A stretch of 64,000 nt of DNA from Anas platyrhynchos (taxonomy: Eukaryota; Chordata; Aves; Anseriformes; Anatidae): NCBI RefSeq assembly GCF_047663525.1, contig NC_092604.1, positions 12,449,501 to 12,513,500 on the forward strand. The letters are read 5' to 3'. The translations under genes and the position numbers were made by a program. This document shows, piece by piece, positions 36,801 to 44,678 of the stretch. Under the pieces are notes generated by a model. The model did not search any database, was not told where the DNA came from, and worked only from the letters and a program-made list of their open reading frames with translations. Numbering within the stretch: position 1 is the first letter of the stretch; every line of letters starts with the position of its first letter.

Positions 36801-39800
36801 TGAGCAGGGACTCATCCCAGAAAGACCCATCCTGCCTCCTCTGGGTGGCCGCAGCATCTGGGCTGCGGGGAGAGCAGAGGCAGGAGGGTGCCTGGTGCGT
36901 GCAGGCTCACGGGCACCCGGGTGCCGCAGCTCCCCGAGCCCTGGCACCCCCCTGCCTGTGGGGTTGGAGTGAGGGCCACCGACAGCTCCACACGTCCCCA
37001 TCCCCCTGGGTGTGCTCTGTAGGAAGCTCCTAACACAGCCCCCAGAAGCAGCCGTGGCTGCGGCTTCCAGGATCTGTGCTGAGCCACGCAGAGGAGCAGC
37101 AGCGCGCTGCCGAAACGAGCCTGCCTGCGCAGCGAGCCACGGCTGTGCTCGGACCGGAGCACAAAGGCACCCCAGGGGCACAAAGGCTGGGGTTGACAGA
37201 GCCCACGCTGGCCCTGGCCCACCCTCAGGCCTTGCACTGCCCCAACCTGCAGGGACCCCAAGCTTTTGTGCCCCGGAGCTGCCCAGCACGGCCGGGTGCC
37301 CTGGGGGTCACACCGGGACCACGGCGGGGTGCTGGCCCTCCCCGAGACCGCAGCCGTGGGAGCTTGGCCGTGAGCAGCCCTCGCATCACCCGGGAACACA
37401 ATGTTCCTCCGAAGGAGCTCCACGAGCTCCAATTTTAATTTGGTTCTCCTTGAAGCACTAGAGCCCTGGATGCCAAGTGCAATTATTTGACAAGACACAG
37501 GAAACGGCGACGCTTGCTTAAAGACGCGCACGGAGCTGCGGGGCCGTGGCAGCGCCAGCACAGCCTCTTGTGTGAACGGGAAGGGACAGGGGGACACAAG
37601 GCACAGGGGGACAATTCTGCTCCTCTTTTAAAAACACGCTTCGGCAAATAATAATAATAATTTTAAAAGTCGAAAGAGTCGGATTTGTCCCTGGCCAAGC
37701 ACTGGGTCCCTGCTGCCCGGGGCTGCAGGCCCTCCACGGGCACCAGCGGCTCCCGGGGGCTCCCCACGGGGCTGCGGGACCCCAGCCCGGGCAGTCCCCG
37801 CCGGCGGCCCCGCTCTGCCGGCCGGAGAGCCCCGGGGACCCCCACGCGAGACGCGGGGTCCCGGCCATCCACGGCTCCCGATCGCGGCGCTGAAGCCCGG
37901 CCCCGGCCCCGCAGCAGCCGGGGCTCGGCCGCCCCCGGGCACCGACGGCAGCGCGGATCGGCACCGCCCGGGGCTCGCCGCGGGGACCGGCTGGGCTCGG
38001 CTCGGCACGGCAATGCCCGGCCCCGTACGGCTCGGCACGGCTCGGCAATGCCCGAACCGGCGCTTTGAGACCCCACCGGCAGCGCGGTGCCCGCGGGTTT
38101 CGGGGCCCCGGGGGCGGCCAGGAACGGGGCAGCCCCGTCCCCACCCGGCCGCGGCCCCGCCGGCGTCGTTCCGCGCTCGAGAAAAATTCAATAAAAATTA
38201 AAATCGTTTTGTGCAAACGGCAAACGCCACCTCCGGCTCTGCGGCCGCCCCAGCGCGGGCAGCCGGGGCCGGCCCGGCCAGCAGCGGCTCCGGGCGGGAG
38301 CGTCCCCGGTGGAGCGGGCGGCGAGCGCCGCGATGCCGGGGTTCAGCCGCTGCTCGGAGCCCGTCCTTAAAAACCGCCCGTCTTTAAAAAAAAAAAAATA
38401 GCAATATCGTGCGAACGGTTATTAATTAACGGAAAGCGCTGGAATTGCTCCGAAGCAGCACAAAGGCACCTCAGGCTGCCCCGCTGCTTTCCGCCCCGGG
38501 TGAGGAGGATTCCGGTGGGATCCCCGGGTCCCCCCGCCGGCTGCTCGCGGACAACGGCGCGGCGGGGCCGGGGCGGGCGCGGGGGGAGCCGGGCTCGGAG
38601 CTGCCCCGCCGAGCACCGAGAGCACCGCGCCGGAGGGCCGGGGGACACGGCCCCCTTCCTGCCGCATCTGGAGACCCTCTCAAAAATAATGAGATAAAAC
38701 CAAAACCAAATTAAATAAAATAAAGCCCCTGGAGGCACCTAAATACGCTGCCCGCGGAGCACGCCCTGCCCGAAGCACCTCTGCCCGGGGGAGCTGCCGA
38801 GCCGAGCCGAGCCGAGCCGCGGCCGTCGTGGCGAGCCCCGCACAGCCCCGCCGGGGTCATTCTCATTTCCTGCCTGCGATTTCCCCTTCCTCCAGGGGCA
38901 AACTGCGCTCCCTCGGCGGGCGAGCTGGGCGAAGCCGGAGCGGGGGGCTCTGCCGGCAGCCAAACCCTGGAGCGGAGCTCGGGAACCCTCCATCCCCGCG
39001 CCTCTCTTTCAGGGGATGGTTCCCGGTTTGGGGTTCACCACCCGAAGGCTGCCGCAGCCCCAACAACCGGCCCCCAGCGGGACCCGCTCCTCCGGCCGCC
39101 GGGGTCCCGAGCCGCCCCGGTGCCGGTGCCGGCCGGGGGCTCCCCGCCGCCGGGGACTCGGTTCGCGGCTTTCTCGCTCTAACGCCAACGACGCCGCGGC
39201 ATTTTTTGGTGCTACGCGGCAGGAAAAGGCTTGGAGCAACGGCTCAGCCTTGCCGACGGCTCGGTGCGGGCTCAGCCTGCCCGCAGCCGCCGGGCCGGTG
39301 CCGTCCGACGCCTCCCGGTCAGTGCCCGGGCGCCGCGGGGCCGGCGAGGACCGGAGCCGCCGAGGGCACGGGACCGGCTGCGGTGCCTCGGCTGTGCCCG
39401 GGGAGCCGCCGCTTCGCCCGGCCGCCGCGAAGCAGCCCCGGGGCTCTGTGCCCCGCGGCCCCGCAGCTTCGCGGCCCCTTCCCCGGCAGCACCGGGGCCG
39501 GCGCGGCCGCTCCGCTCCCGACGGGGCCGCTCCCCCCCCGCGCCCCTCTTAGCCCCGGCGGCCCGGCCCCTACCTGAAGTAGTCCATCTTGCAGAAGATC
39601 TCCTTGTTCTTGATGTAGCAGCTGTGCTGCTGCCGCAGCGAGGTGCGGCACACGGAGCACTCGAGGCAGCGGACATGCCAGATGAGGTTGTTCACCTGCG
39701 GCAAGAAGGGGGCTGAGACCCGGGGCCGCCCGCCCGCCGCCGCCGCCGCCTCCCCCGCCGCCCCCGCCGCTCACCTTGAGCAGGTACCGGTCGAGGATCT

Positions 39801-40236
39801 CCAGCCCGCAGCTGGAGCACACGTTCTTGCCGGCCGACGGCGTGGACGAGGAGGAGGAGGACGGCGGCGAGCAGACGGACGGCGTGGACGGGGTGCTGGG
39901 CGCCGAGCGGGCGTCCTCCTTCTCCAGGCCGCCGGGCAGCGGCTCCCCGTCGGGCTGCGACTGCGGGCACAGCCGGGGGGCCGTGAGCCGCGGCCCCGCC
40001 TCGGCCGCCCGCGACCCCCCCCCCCCCGTCCCCATCCCCGGGGCCCGGCGCTCTCCCCGCGGTCCCGGCCCGGCTCGGCCCGGCGGGTCCCGGTGCCCCC
40101 GGTGCCCCCGGCAGCCCCCGGCCCCGCTTACCATGGCGCGGGCGTGCGGGTCGAGGCAGCGGGCGCTCCCCTTGGGCAGCGGCTCCGGCGGCATCACCTT
40201 GCGGGAGAGAGCGGGAGAGGGAGGCTGCGGCTCCAT
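27876..40236 (-). CDS. LHX6: LHX6, LIM/homeobox transcription factor (9 coding exons)
   Basis: Joining 40236-40132, 39960-39775, 39695-39574, 34477-34257, 31960-31860, 31781-31686, 30048-29874, 29461-29358 and 27896-27876 gives 1131 nt, 376 aa plus stop. LIM1 has zinc ligands C83, C86, H104, C107, C110, C113, C132 and D135. LIM2 has C144, C147, H166, C169, C172, C175, C194 and H197. The homeodomain spans about residues 232-291 and carries [11 protein letters not shown], the Cys after WFQN being typical of the LHX6/LHX8 group. The C-terminus ends GEKVILFQY, as in human. LHX6 is a nuclear factor needed for cortical interneuron migration and specification and for craniofacial development. The N-terminus before SQPDGE differs from the human forms. 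Met15 (40194) may be the real start, giving 362 aa, close to the human 363. All introns are GT/AG. Confidence 0.96.
27897..29357 (-). other. LHX6 intron 8
   Basis: This 1.46 kb intron is bounded by GTAATT and CACTAG on the minus strand. If it is not removed, the frame continues 16 codons to a stop at 29307. No other feature seen. Confidence 0.8.
29358..29461 (-). CDS. LHX6: LHX6 coding exon 8
   Basis: Acceptor CATCCACAG precedes GT, completing a split Ser codon. The exon encodes [20 protein letters not shown], then [14 protein letters not shown]. Only one substitution (Met-Glu for Met-Asp) is apparent against human. The donor is GTAATT. Confidence 0.95.
29462..29873 (-). other. LHX6 intron 7
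   Basis: 412 bp of GC-rich intron between donor GTGAGT and acceptor CCACAG. Nothing else seen. Confidence 0.85.
29874..30048 (-). CDS. LHX6: LHX6 coding exon 7
   Basis: The acceptor is CTTTCCTTTCAG. It encodes [17 protein letters not shown], the third (recognition) helix end of the homeodomain, then a Pro/Ser-rich linker and [20 protein letters not shown]. It ends one base into a Ser codon, with donor GTGAGT. Confidence 0.97.
30049..31685 (-). other. LHX6 intron 6
   Basis: This 1.64 kb intron splits the homeodomain between VIQ and VWF, a position known in LIM-homeobox genes. It contains an AT-richer block at about 30860-31060. Confidence 0.8.
31686..31781 (-). CDS. LHX6: LHX6 coding exon 6
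   Basis: It encodes [20 protein letters not shown] and [12 protein letters not shown], homeodomain helices 1 (end) to 3 (start), identical to human as far as I recall. It is 96 bp, phase 0 at both ends, with acceptor CGCCAG and donor GTAGGG. Confidence 0.97.
31860..31960 (-). CDS. LHX6: LHX6 coding exon 5
   Basis: Acceptor CTCTCCACAG precedes GC, completing a Gly codon. It encodes [20 protein letters not shown] and [13 protein letters not shown], the linker and the N-terminal arm plus start of helix 1 of the homeodomain. Intron 5 after it is only 78 bp. Confidence 0.96.
31961..34256 (-). other. LHX6 intron 4
   Basis: This 2.3 kb intron is mostly GC-rich with two AT-richer patches near 32790-32960 and 33300-33400. 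Many overlapping open frames here reflect base composition only. Confidence 0.8.
34257..34477 (-). CDS. LHX6: LHX6 coding exon 4 (LIM2)
   Basis: The acceptor is CCTCCCGCAG. The exon encodes [18 protein letters not shown] to [13 protein letters not shown], the complete second LIM domain with all eight zinc ligands, plus one base of a Gly codon. The donor is GTACGG. Confidence 0.97.
34478..39573 (-). other. LHX6 intron 3 (5.1 kb)
   Basis: This intron separates LIM1 from LIM2. Its 5' part (about 37650-39570) lies in the LHX6 CpG island. Three AT-rich islands (34680-34940, 35680-35960, 37390-37510) stand out in otherwise GC-rich DNA and look like non-coding regulatory elements. No nested gene is seen. 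Confidence 0.75.
39574..39695 (-). CDS. LHX6: LHX6 coding exon 3
   Basis: The acceptor is CTTGCCGCAG. It encodes [20 protein letters not shown], then [20 protein letters not shown], the second part of LIM1. It ends two bases into a Ser codon, with donor GTAGGG. Intron 2 before it is only 79 bp and contains a short GCC repeat. Confidence 0.97.
39775..39960 (-). CDS. LHX6: LHX6 coding exon 2
   Basis: After a TGTGCCCGCAG acceptor it encodes [16 protein letters not shown], then the conserved [13 protein letters not shown], a run of six Ser, and [20 protein letters not shown], the start of LIM1. It is phase 0 at both ends, with donor GTGAGC. The Ser run is a GAG/TCC-type codon repeat. Confidence 0.96.
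40132..40236 (-). CDS. LHX6: LHX6 coding exon 1
   Basis: The frame runs [20 protein letters not shown], then [15 protein letters not shown] before donor GTAAGC. The end (RCL...AM) resembles the human first-exon end RCLEGTAPPAM. Met1 has a poor context (C at -3), while Met15 (40194-40192) has G at -3. A TATA-like box 25-32 bp upstream of Met1 would place transcription start about at Met1, so Met15 may be used. Confidence 0.8.
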
Positions 40237-40260
40237 GCGCCGGGCGAGCGCGGGGCACCC

Positions 40261-40268
40261 TATATAAA
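40261..40268 (-). promoter_or_regulatory. TATA-like box of LHX6
   Basis: On the minus strand this reads TTTATATA, flanked by GC-rich sequence (GG before, GGG after). It sits 25-32 bp upstream of the first in-frame ATG of exon 1. Other upstream promoters are also likely, as human LHX6 has alternative first exons. Confidence 0.6.
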
Positions 40269-40382
40269 CCGCCTCAAAACAATAAATAAGAACTTTCTAG
40301 TGGCCATTTAAATCCTTTGCAACAAAAGCTGCGTCTCTTTAATGAAGCAATTTGAATGTGGATTGAATTCTCTCCCTGCCTG

Positions 40383-40389
40383 CACTTAA
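40383..40389 (-). promoter_or_regulatory. NKX2-type motif
   Basis: On the minus strand TTAAGTG fits the NKX2 consensus TNAAGTG. NKX2-1 is an established direct upstream activator of Lhx6 in the ventral forebrain. A 7-base match alone is weak evidence. Confidence 0.4.
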
Positions 40390-40518
40390 CCCGGGCCTCT
40401 TGAAGTAATCGCTCGGTTCCCATGCGAGCCAAAGCGCTGAAAAAACCCCACAAACTACCTGCAATTAGAAATTGCCGTAAATGCCCGAGATAAGAGGTAC
40501 CCAGAGTGTCAATTCCGG

Positions 40519-40528
40519 CTGTCAATCA
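40519..40528 (-). promoter_or_regulatory. PBX-MEIS/PREP decamer
   Basis: The minus strand reads TGATTGACAG, the full canonical composite site for PBX with MEIS/PREP. It is about 285 bp upstream of the LHX6 first exon. Confidence 0.55.
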
Positions 40529-41399
40529 GGGAATCCATCAGGCCACCCAAAGAATTGCAAATTTGATTTTTTTAATGGTAGTAATTAAAAATCGAAATTC
40601 TTCCCCCTCTCCCTCCGCCGAGCACAAAACGCCCCAGAAAGCGCCGGGATGGAAAAATCCTCCCCTTCGGCGCGGGAGGCGGCGAGCGGCCCCGGCCCCG
40701 GTCCCGACCCCGGTCCCGGCCCCACCGCTCCCCCCCCCCCCCACCCACCCCACACCCGGTACCGGCCCCGCCGCCGCCGCCGCCGCTCTCCGGCCCCGCT
40801 CCCGGCCCCGACGGCGCTCACCTTGCCCGCCTCGGCGCCGGCCGGGGCGCGGCGGCCCGGGCCCCGGGGCTGCCCGCCCTCATGGCTCCGGTGCATGGGG
40901 CGGGCGCGCCCCGCTCCGCCCGCCGCCGCCGCCGCGCTCCGTGCCCGCGGGCGGCGCGTCCCGCGGCCGCGGCAGGAAGGGCGGGGAGCCGCGCCGGCCC
41001 CGCTCCCCCGCCGGGGGCGGCCGCGGGCCGGGCAGGAAGCGGCGCCCCCCCGCCGAGCCCCGGGGGCCGCCCGCCCCGCCGGGCCCCGCTACCTGCGGCG
41101 GCACCGGCACCGCCCGCGGGGTGGGGAGGGGATGGGATGGGAAAAAGGGGAGGGTGGGGGGGGTACGGGGGTGGTCGCGGGGCCCCCCTCCCGGCCCCGG
41201 CGCTGCCCGCCCCGACGGGGCGCACGGGGCCGCCGCGGGCAGCGCCGCCCCGCCGGGAGCGGCCTCGGTCCCGGAGCCCCCCCCCCCCCCACGGCGGGGC
41301 CGGGCCGGGTGCCGCAGCCGGGCCCGCACCCACCGCCGCGGTGTCTCGCCGCCCGCCGCTGCCCGGGCTTCATTAGTAACCTGATAATTCCCCGGCAAA

Positions 41400-44063
41400 G
41401 CCCCAGCAGCGGTTCCACCATGAAGTAATTGGAGGACGGTAACGTGAGCTGATGGCGGCCGGGGATGGATCCTCGCCGTTATTGGTTTTGACAGCTAAAT
41501 TGTTAACCGAGAGGGAAAATCAGATGAAAGCCCTTTCGGAATAAATACAAGACATTAGGTTTAAACATCGAGGCTGTAAGAAAGCCTACGAGAACCCCAG
41601 GAAATCCAACCTGAGGCCTGCCCGCGGATCCTCCCCGCCATCCTCGGCAGCGCAGGAGGGACGCGGGCGAGAGCCGAGCGCTGGGAACCCTGCTGGGAAC
41701 CCCTCAGCCCCACCGGGGGCTGCAGTCAGCTCCTGCTGCTCCTGCAGGAACACAGAGGAGCTCTCACAGAGCAGCAAACGCTGCCCCGAGCAGGGCCGCA
41801 CGGCTTCTGTCTGCAGCCCAGGAGGACGCAGGGCTGTAAGGCCCCGGCACGCAGTGACAGCGGGGCTGGCTGCACACCCTAATTAAACCCCAAGCAATAA
41901 AGCCCCAGTGAAGTCAGAACAGGCTGAGGTGCAGCCCAGCCCCTGGCTCACGTCTGATGAGAGCAGACAGGGGCTGGAGCCCTCGTTACAGAGCTGGGGG
42001 CAGCGCAGTGCCCAGGGGAGGCAGAGCAGCACAGGAGCCAGGTGCTCGCACCGGCCTTAGCCCCATTCCCACCCCTCCCTGTGCTCCCCACCAGCACTGC
42101 AGGAGCACAGACAGGGCACCCGCAGCGATGAGCAACTGAGCCAGGACCCTGAGACTTGAGGTCAGGCATCTTACAGGTCCCCAGAGGTGAAAGCGTGATG
42201 GGATCTCTGGTCTGGGGTGATGGGGGCAGGTCTCACCACCACCACCAGCAGGAAAACTGAAATAAAGCCCACGTTGTGGGCATGGTAAACATGTACCCAT
42301 GTCTTCAGGTGCTTTTCCAACCTAGCTCATGGTGGTTGACAGGGCCTGAGCACTGATGCTCCTGAGTTCACCCCTCCCACAGCTCGTAGGAGAAACTCCT
42401 TGGGGTTTGGCCATGCCATCAGCAGTGGCTGCTGAGGGCCGTGGGGGCTTCAGGAGGCTGTGACATTCCTGGGCAGCACGAGCAGCTGACAGACAGGGAC
42501 CTGCAGTAAAGCTCCCCCAGGTCTGGGTCTGGCCGACAGACACACAAGGCACTTCTGTTACCGAGGGGGCAGTGGGAAAAAAAAATGACTGCTGCTATTG
42601 TACGCGGCCTCGTAGCAGCAGCCTGCGGCTGATGCCAAGCATTTACCACCCTCACGTCCTGCTTGCCACCCTCACCGCCCTGGGAGAAGACAGGCGTTTG
42701 GGACGTTTATTTAGAGCGGTAAGAATTTCAACAAGTTCGATTTAAATACAAATAAATATCAAAGCATGTTTCTGAAGAGAATGCAACCGCATGCCTGACT
42801 TGGATTTAGATACTTTCTGAATTCTTATTAAAAACAAAAACTGTTGTTCGAAATAATGCTGATGCACATCCTGAGGAGTACAAGTGTCAGACCACGTAAG
42901 AACAAAACACAGGCTGTTCACAGAGGAATGTAAATGGGTGTTATTGACATTCACAGGGGTACAAACTCCAAATGACACCACTTTCTCTTTACTCAGGTAC
43001 CCAAAGAAAATTAGAAAGCAAATATTTAACAGTACAAGACCTACTTTTTAACAATTCAGGCTTTTAATCTATCCATCATACACATGCACGGCTTCATTCT
43101 AGATGCTAAGTTGGGAAGCAGGAAGCGTGCTCAGCACTTGAAGGCAGGTGCACCGCTTTGGGAATACAAACCTTACTTTGCTATACAAGTGAGCAACACC
43201 TGTGCACAGAAATGGAGGCTGTTTAAAAATCACTTTCTTCCTCTTGTTTGAGACCACTGTTTGCCAGCTTGGGGAAGCAACTCAAGAGTGACAGACAAGG
43301 TAAAGACCGCTAAAAGGACTTGAGAAAGTCCTTTTAGTGGTGAAAGTGAACATCAGCAAAATCAGAACAGTATCTACTACACCCGAAAACACAAGTTCTC
43401 CTATATCCCTCTTGCACACGCAGTCCCAGTACCATGTACACAGGAGAAAACGCTGCCAGAGTGGTCCTTCTTCAGATCTTTCAATTTTGCAGAGGACATT
43501 TAAGGAAAAGAACAAGCTGCAGATCAAATGATTTCAGTAAAACGCCACCCATTAGACGTCTCCATTAACCACCTTGCACAGGTAAGCCTCAGCAGACAGC
43601 AGAACCAATTTTGTCACAAACACCTGGGTCACTTTAATTACACCAAGAGACAATCAACCTCCCTTACCAGCCAGTGGAAAGAACAGGAGTTGGACTGGTT
43701 GGTGGGCAAGTGCTGAGGTCATGTGCTTGACAGATGTCTCTGAGGCTGCAACGTTATTCTCACGCTGTCACATCTGGTTTAGGAAGAGCTACCACTGCAG
43801 GGGATTACCGAACGCAAACATCAGATATGCCACTGCTGCACTCTGAAGCTTATGGCACAGAACAAACCTCAGTGGTGTGTAAATACCCCAATTCCAACAC
43901 AGAGGCACATACCTACAGCCCAGATGACACTGCAAATACCCATGCTGTGTCACGACTTATCTTAAAGTTAGCAAGTCAAAATGCAAAGTAAATTTGCTTT
44001 GGTGCATATGAACTACTGCATGCACAGTTACTTAAAGTGTTGCAAAGTCTATTTAAAATGAGT
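41400..44063. other. LHX6-RBM18 intergenic region
   Basis: The first part (to about 41580) is AT-richer with TAAT, ATTGG and TGACAGCT motifs. The middle is mixed sequence, and 42700-43000 is AT-rich and non-repetitive. A strong hairpin lies at 43306-43341. No exon is supported. If the RBM18 3' UTR runs past the signal at 44064, part of this belongs to it. Confidence 0.6.
43306..43341 (+). other. Perfect 16-bp hairpin with GAGA tetraloop
   Basis: Arms 43306-43321 and 43326-43341 pair fully when read as plus-strand RNA (one G-U pair, the rest Watson-Crick), closed by GAGA, a GNRA-type tetraloop. Read as minus-strand RNA, the sense of RBM18 and LHX6, one A-C mismatch appears and the loop is UCUC. 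Confidence 0.85.
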
Positions 44064-44069
44064 TTTATT
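44064..44069 (-). terminator. Candidate RBM18 poly(A) signal (AATAAA)
   Basis: Canonical AATAAA on the minus strand, 450 bases past the RBM18 stop. Another copy on the same strand at 42706-42711 could serve a longer isoform. Confidence 0.45.
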
Positions 44070-44518
44070 AAGATGAGAAAGTTTTCCATGGTAACTACAG
44101 AATGCTAATCGAAACCAAGTGCTTCCCCCTCCATTTAAAACACAAATTGGAATACTTTTTGTTAAAAAAAAGCTTTAAAAATAATCAGTTAAATGGAGTT
44201 TTTTGGATGTGCTTTACTCCATACATTGGTTACTGTTTCTAATCTTGCTAATGAATGTGGGCTAACAAGAGGTTGTCTGGATGTTCACCAGAGGCTTTGA
44301 ATGCAACCTGCTTTTCTGAACAGCGTTCAGTTGTGGAGCTACACTGGCAGTAAGGAGTATTCAGCAGACCACCTAAGGTGTTACAAAGCCCTGTGCCATG
44401 TGCAGTGGTGTTGTGCTCAGGTGGCAGTATCCTTCTCACTCTAGAAGAGTACAAAAGCATTGGAGGATTCCAGATCTACAAAGCAGTGTTTCTTGCTACC
44501 ATCATCCATTCATAAGCA

Positions 44519-44678
44519 TCATCTCCTAGATTTCCAGGCAGCTCTGGAATAAGGAGTAGTCCTTTTCTTATCTGGTGGTTTGAAGTAAGAATAAACAGGT
44601 GCTGCTGGATATTCGGCATCTGGATTTTCTGCCATCATTTTCAGCTTCGCTTCAATGGCCTTTATTTTTGCGCTGACA
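44519..44678 (-). CDS. RBM18: RBM18 coding exon 5 (last)
   Basis: The acceptor is CTTTCCAG after a T/C-rich tract. It completes a Ser codon and encodes [20 protein letters not shown], then [20 protein letters not shown] and the end AAWKSRR, TGA. It is almost identical to human. Confidence 0.97.

Larger units (their letters stand above)
40268..40620. promoter_or_regulatory. AT-rich island upstream of LHX6
   Basis: About 350 bp of AT-rich, non-repetitive sequence sits inside the CpG island just upstream of exon 1. It contains a perfect PBX-MEIS decamer (40519-40528), an NKX2-type site (40383-40389) and several TAAT cores. I read it as a proximal enhancer or promoter element. Confidence 0.6.
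37650..41400. promoter_or_regulatory. Large CpG island over the LHX6 5' end
   Basis: About 3.7 kb of CpG-dense sequence covers exons 1-3, the start of intron 3 and the upstream flank. It is interrupted by an AT-rich island at about 40268-40620. Long CpG islands are typical of developmental transcription-factor genes. Confidence 0.8.

Noticed and set aside
39319..40236. 305-codon minus-strand frame starting at the LHX6 ATG
   Set aside because: It reads through intron 1 and intron 2 of LHX6. The conserved protein is obtained only after removing introns with GT/AG ends, so the unspliced frame is an artefact.
40506..41384. 292-codon plus-strand frame in the LHX6 CpG island
   Set aside because: It is Pro/Arg/Gly-rich, with long homopolymer-like runs, lies in promoter sequence, and overlaps equally long frames on the other strand. 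Composition explains it.
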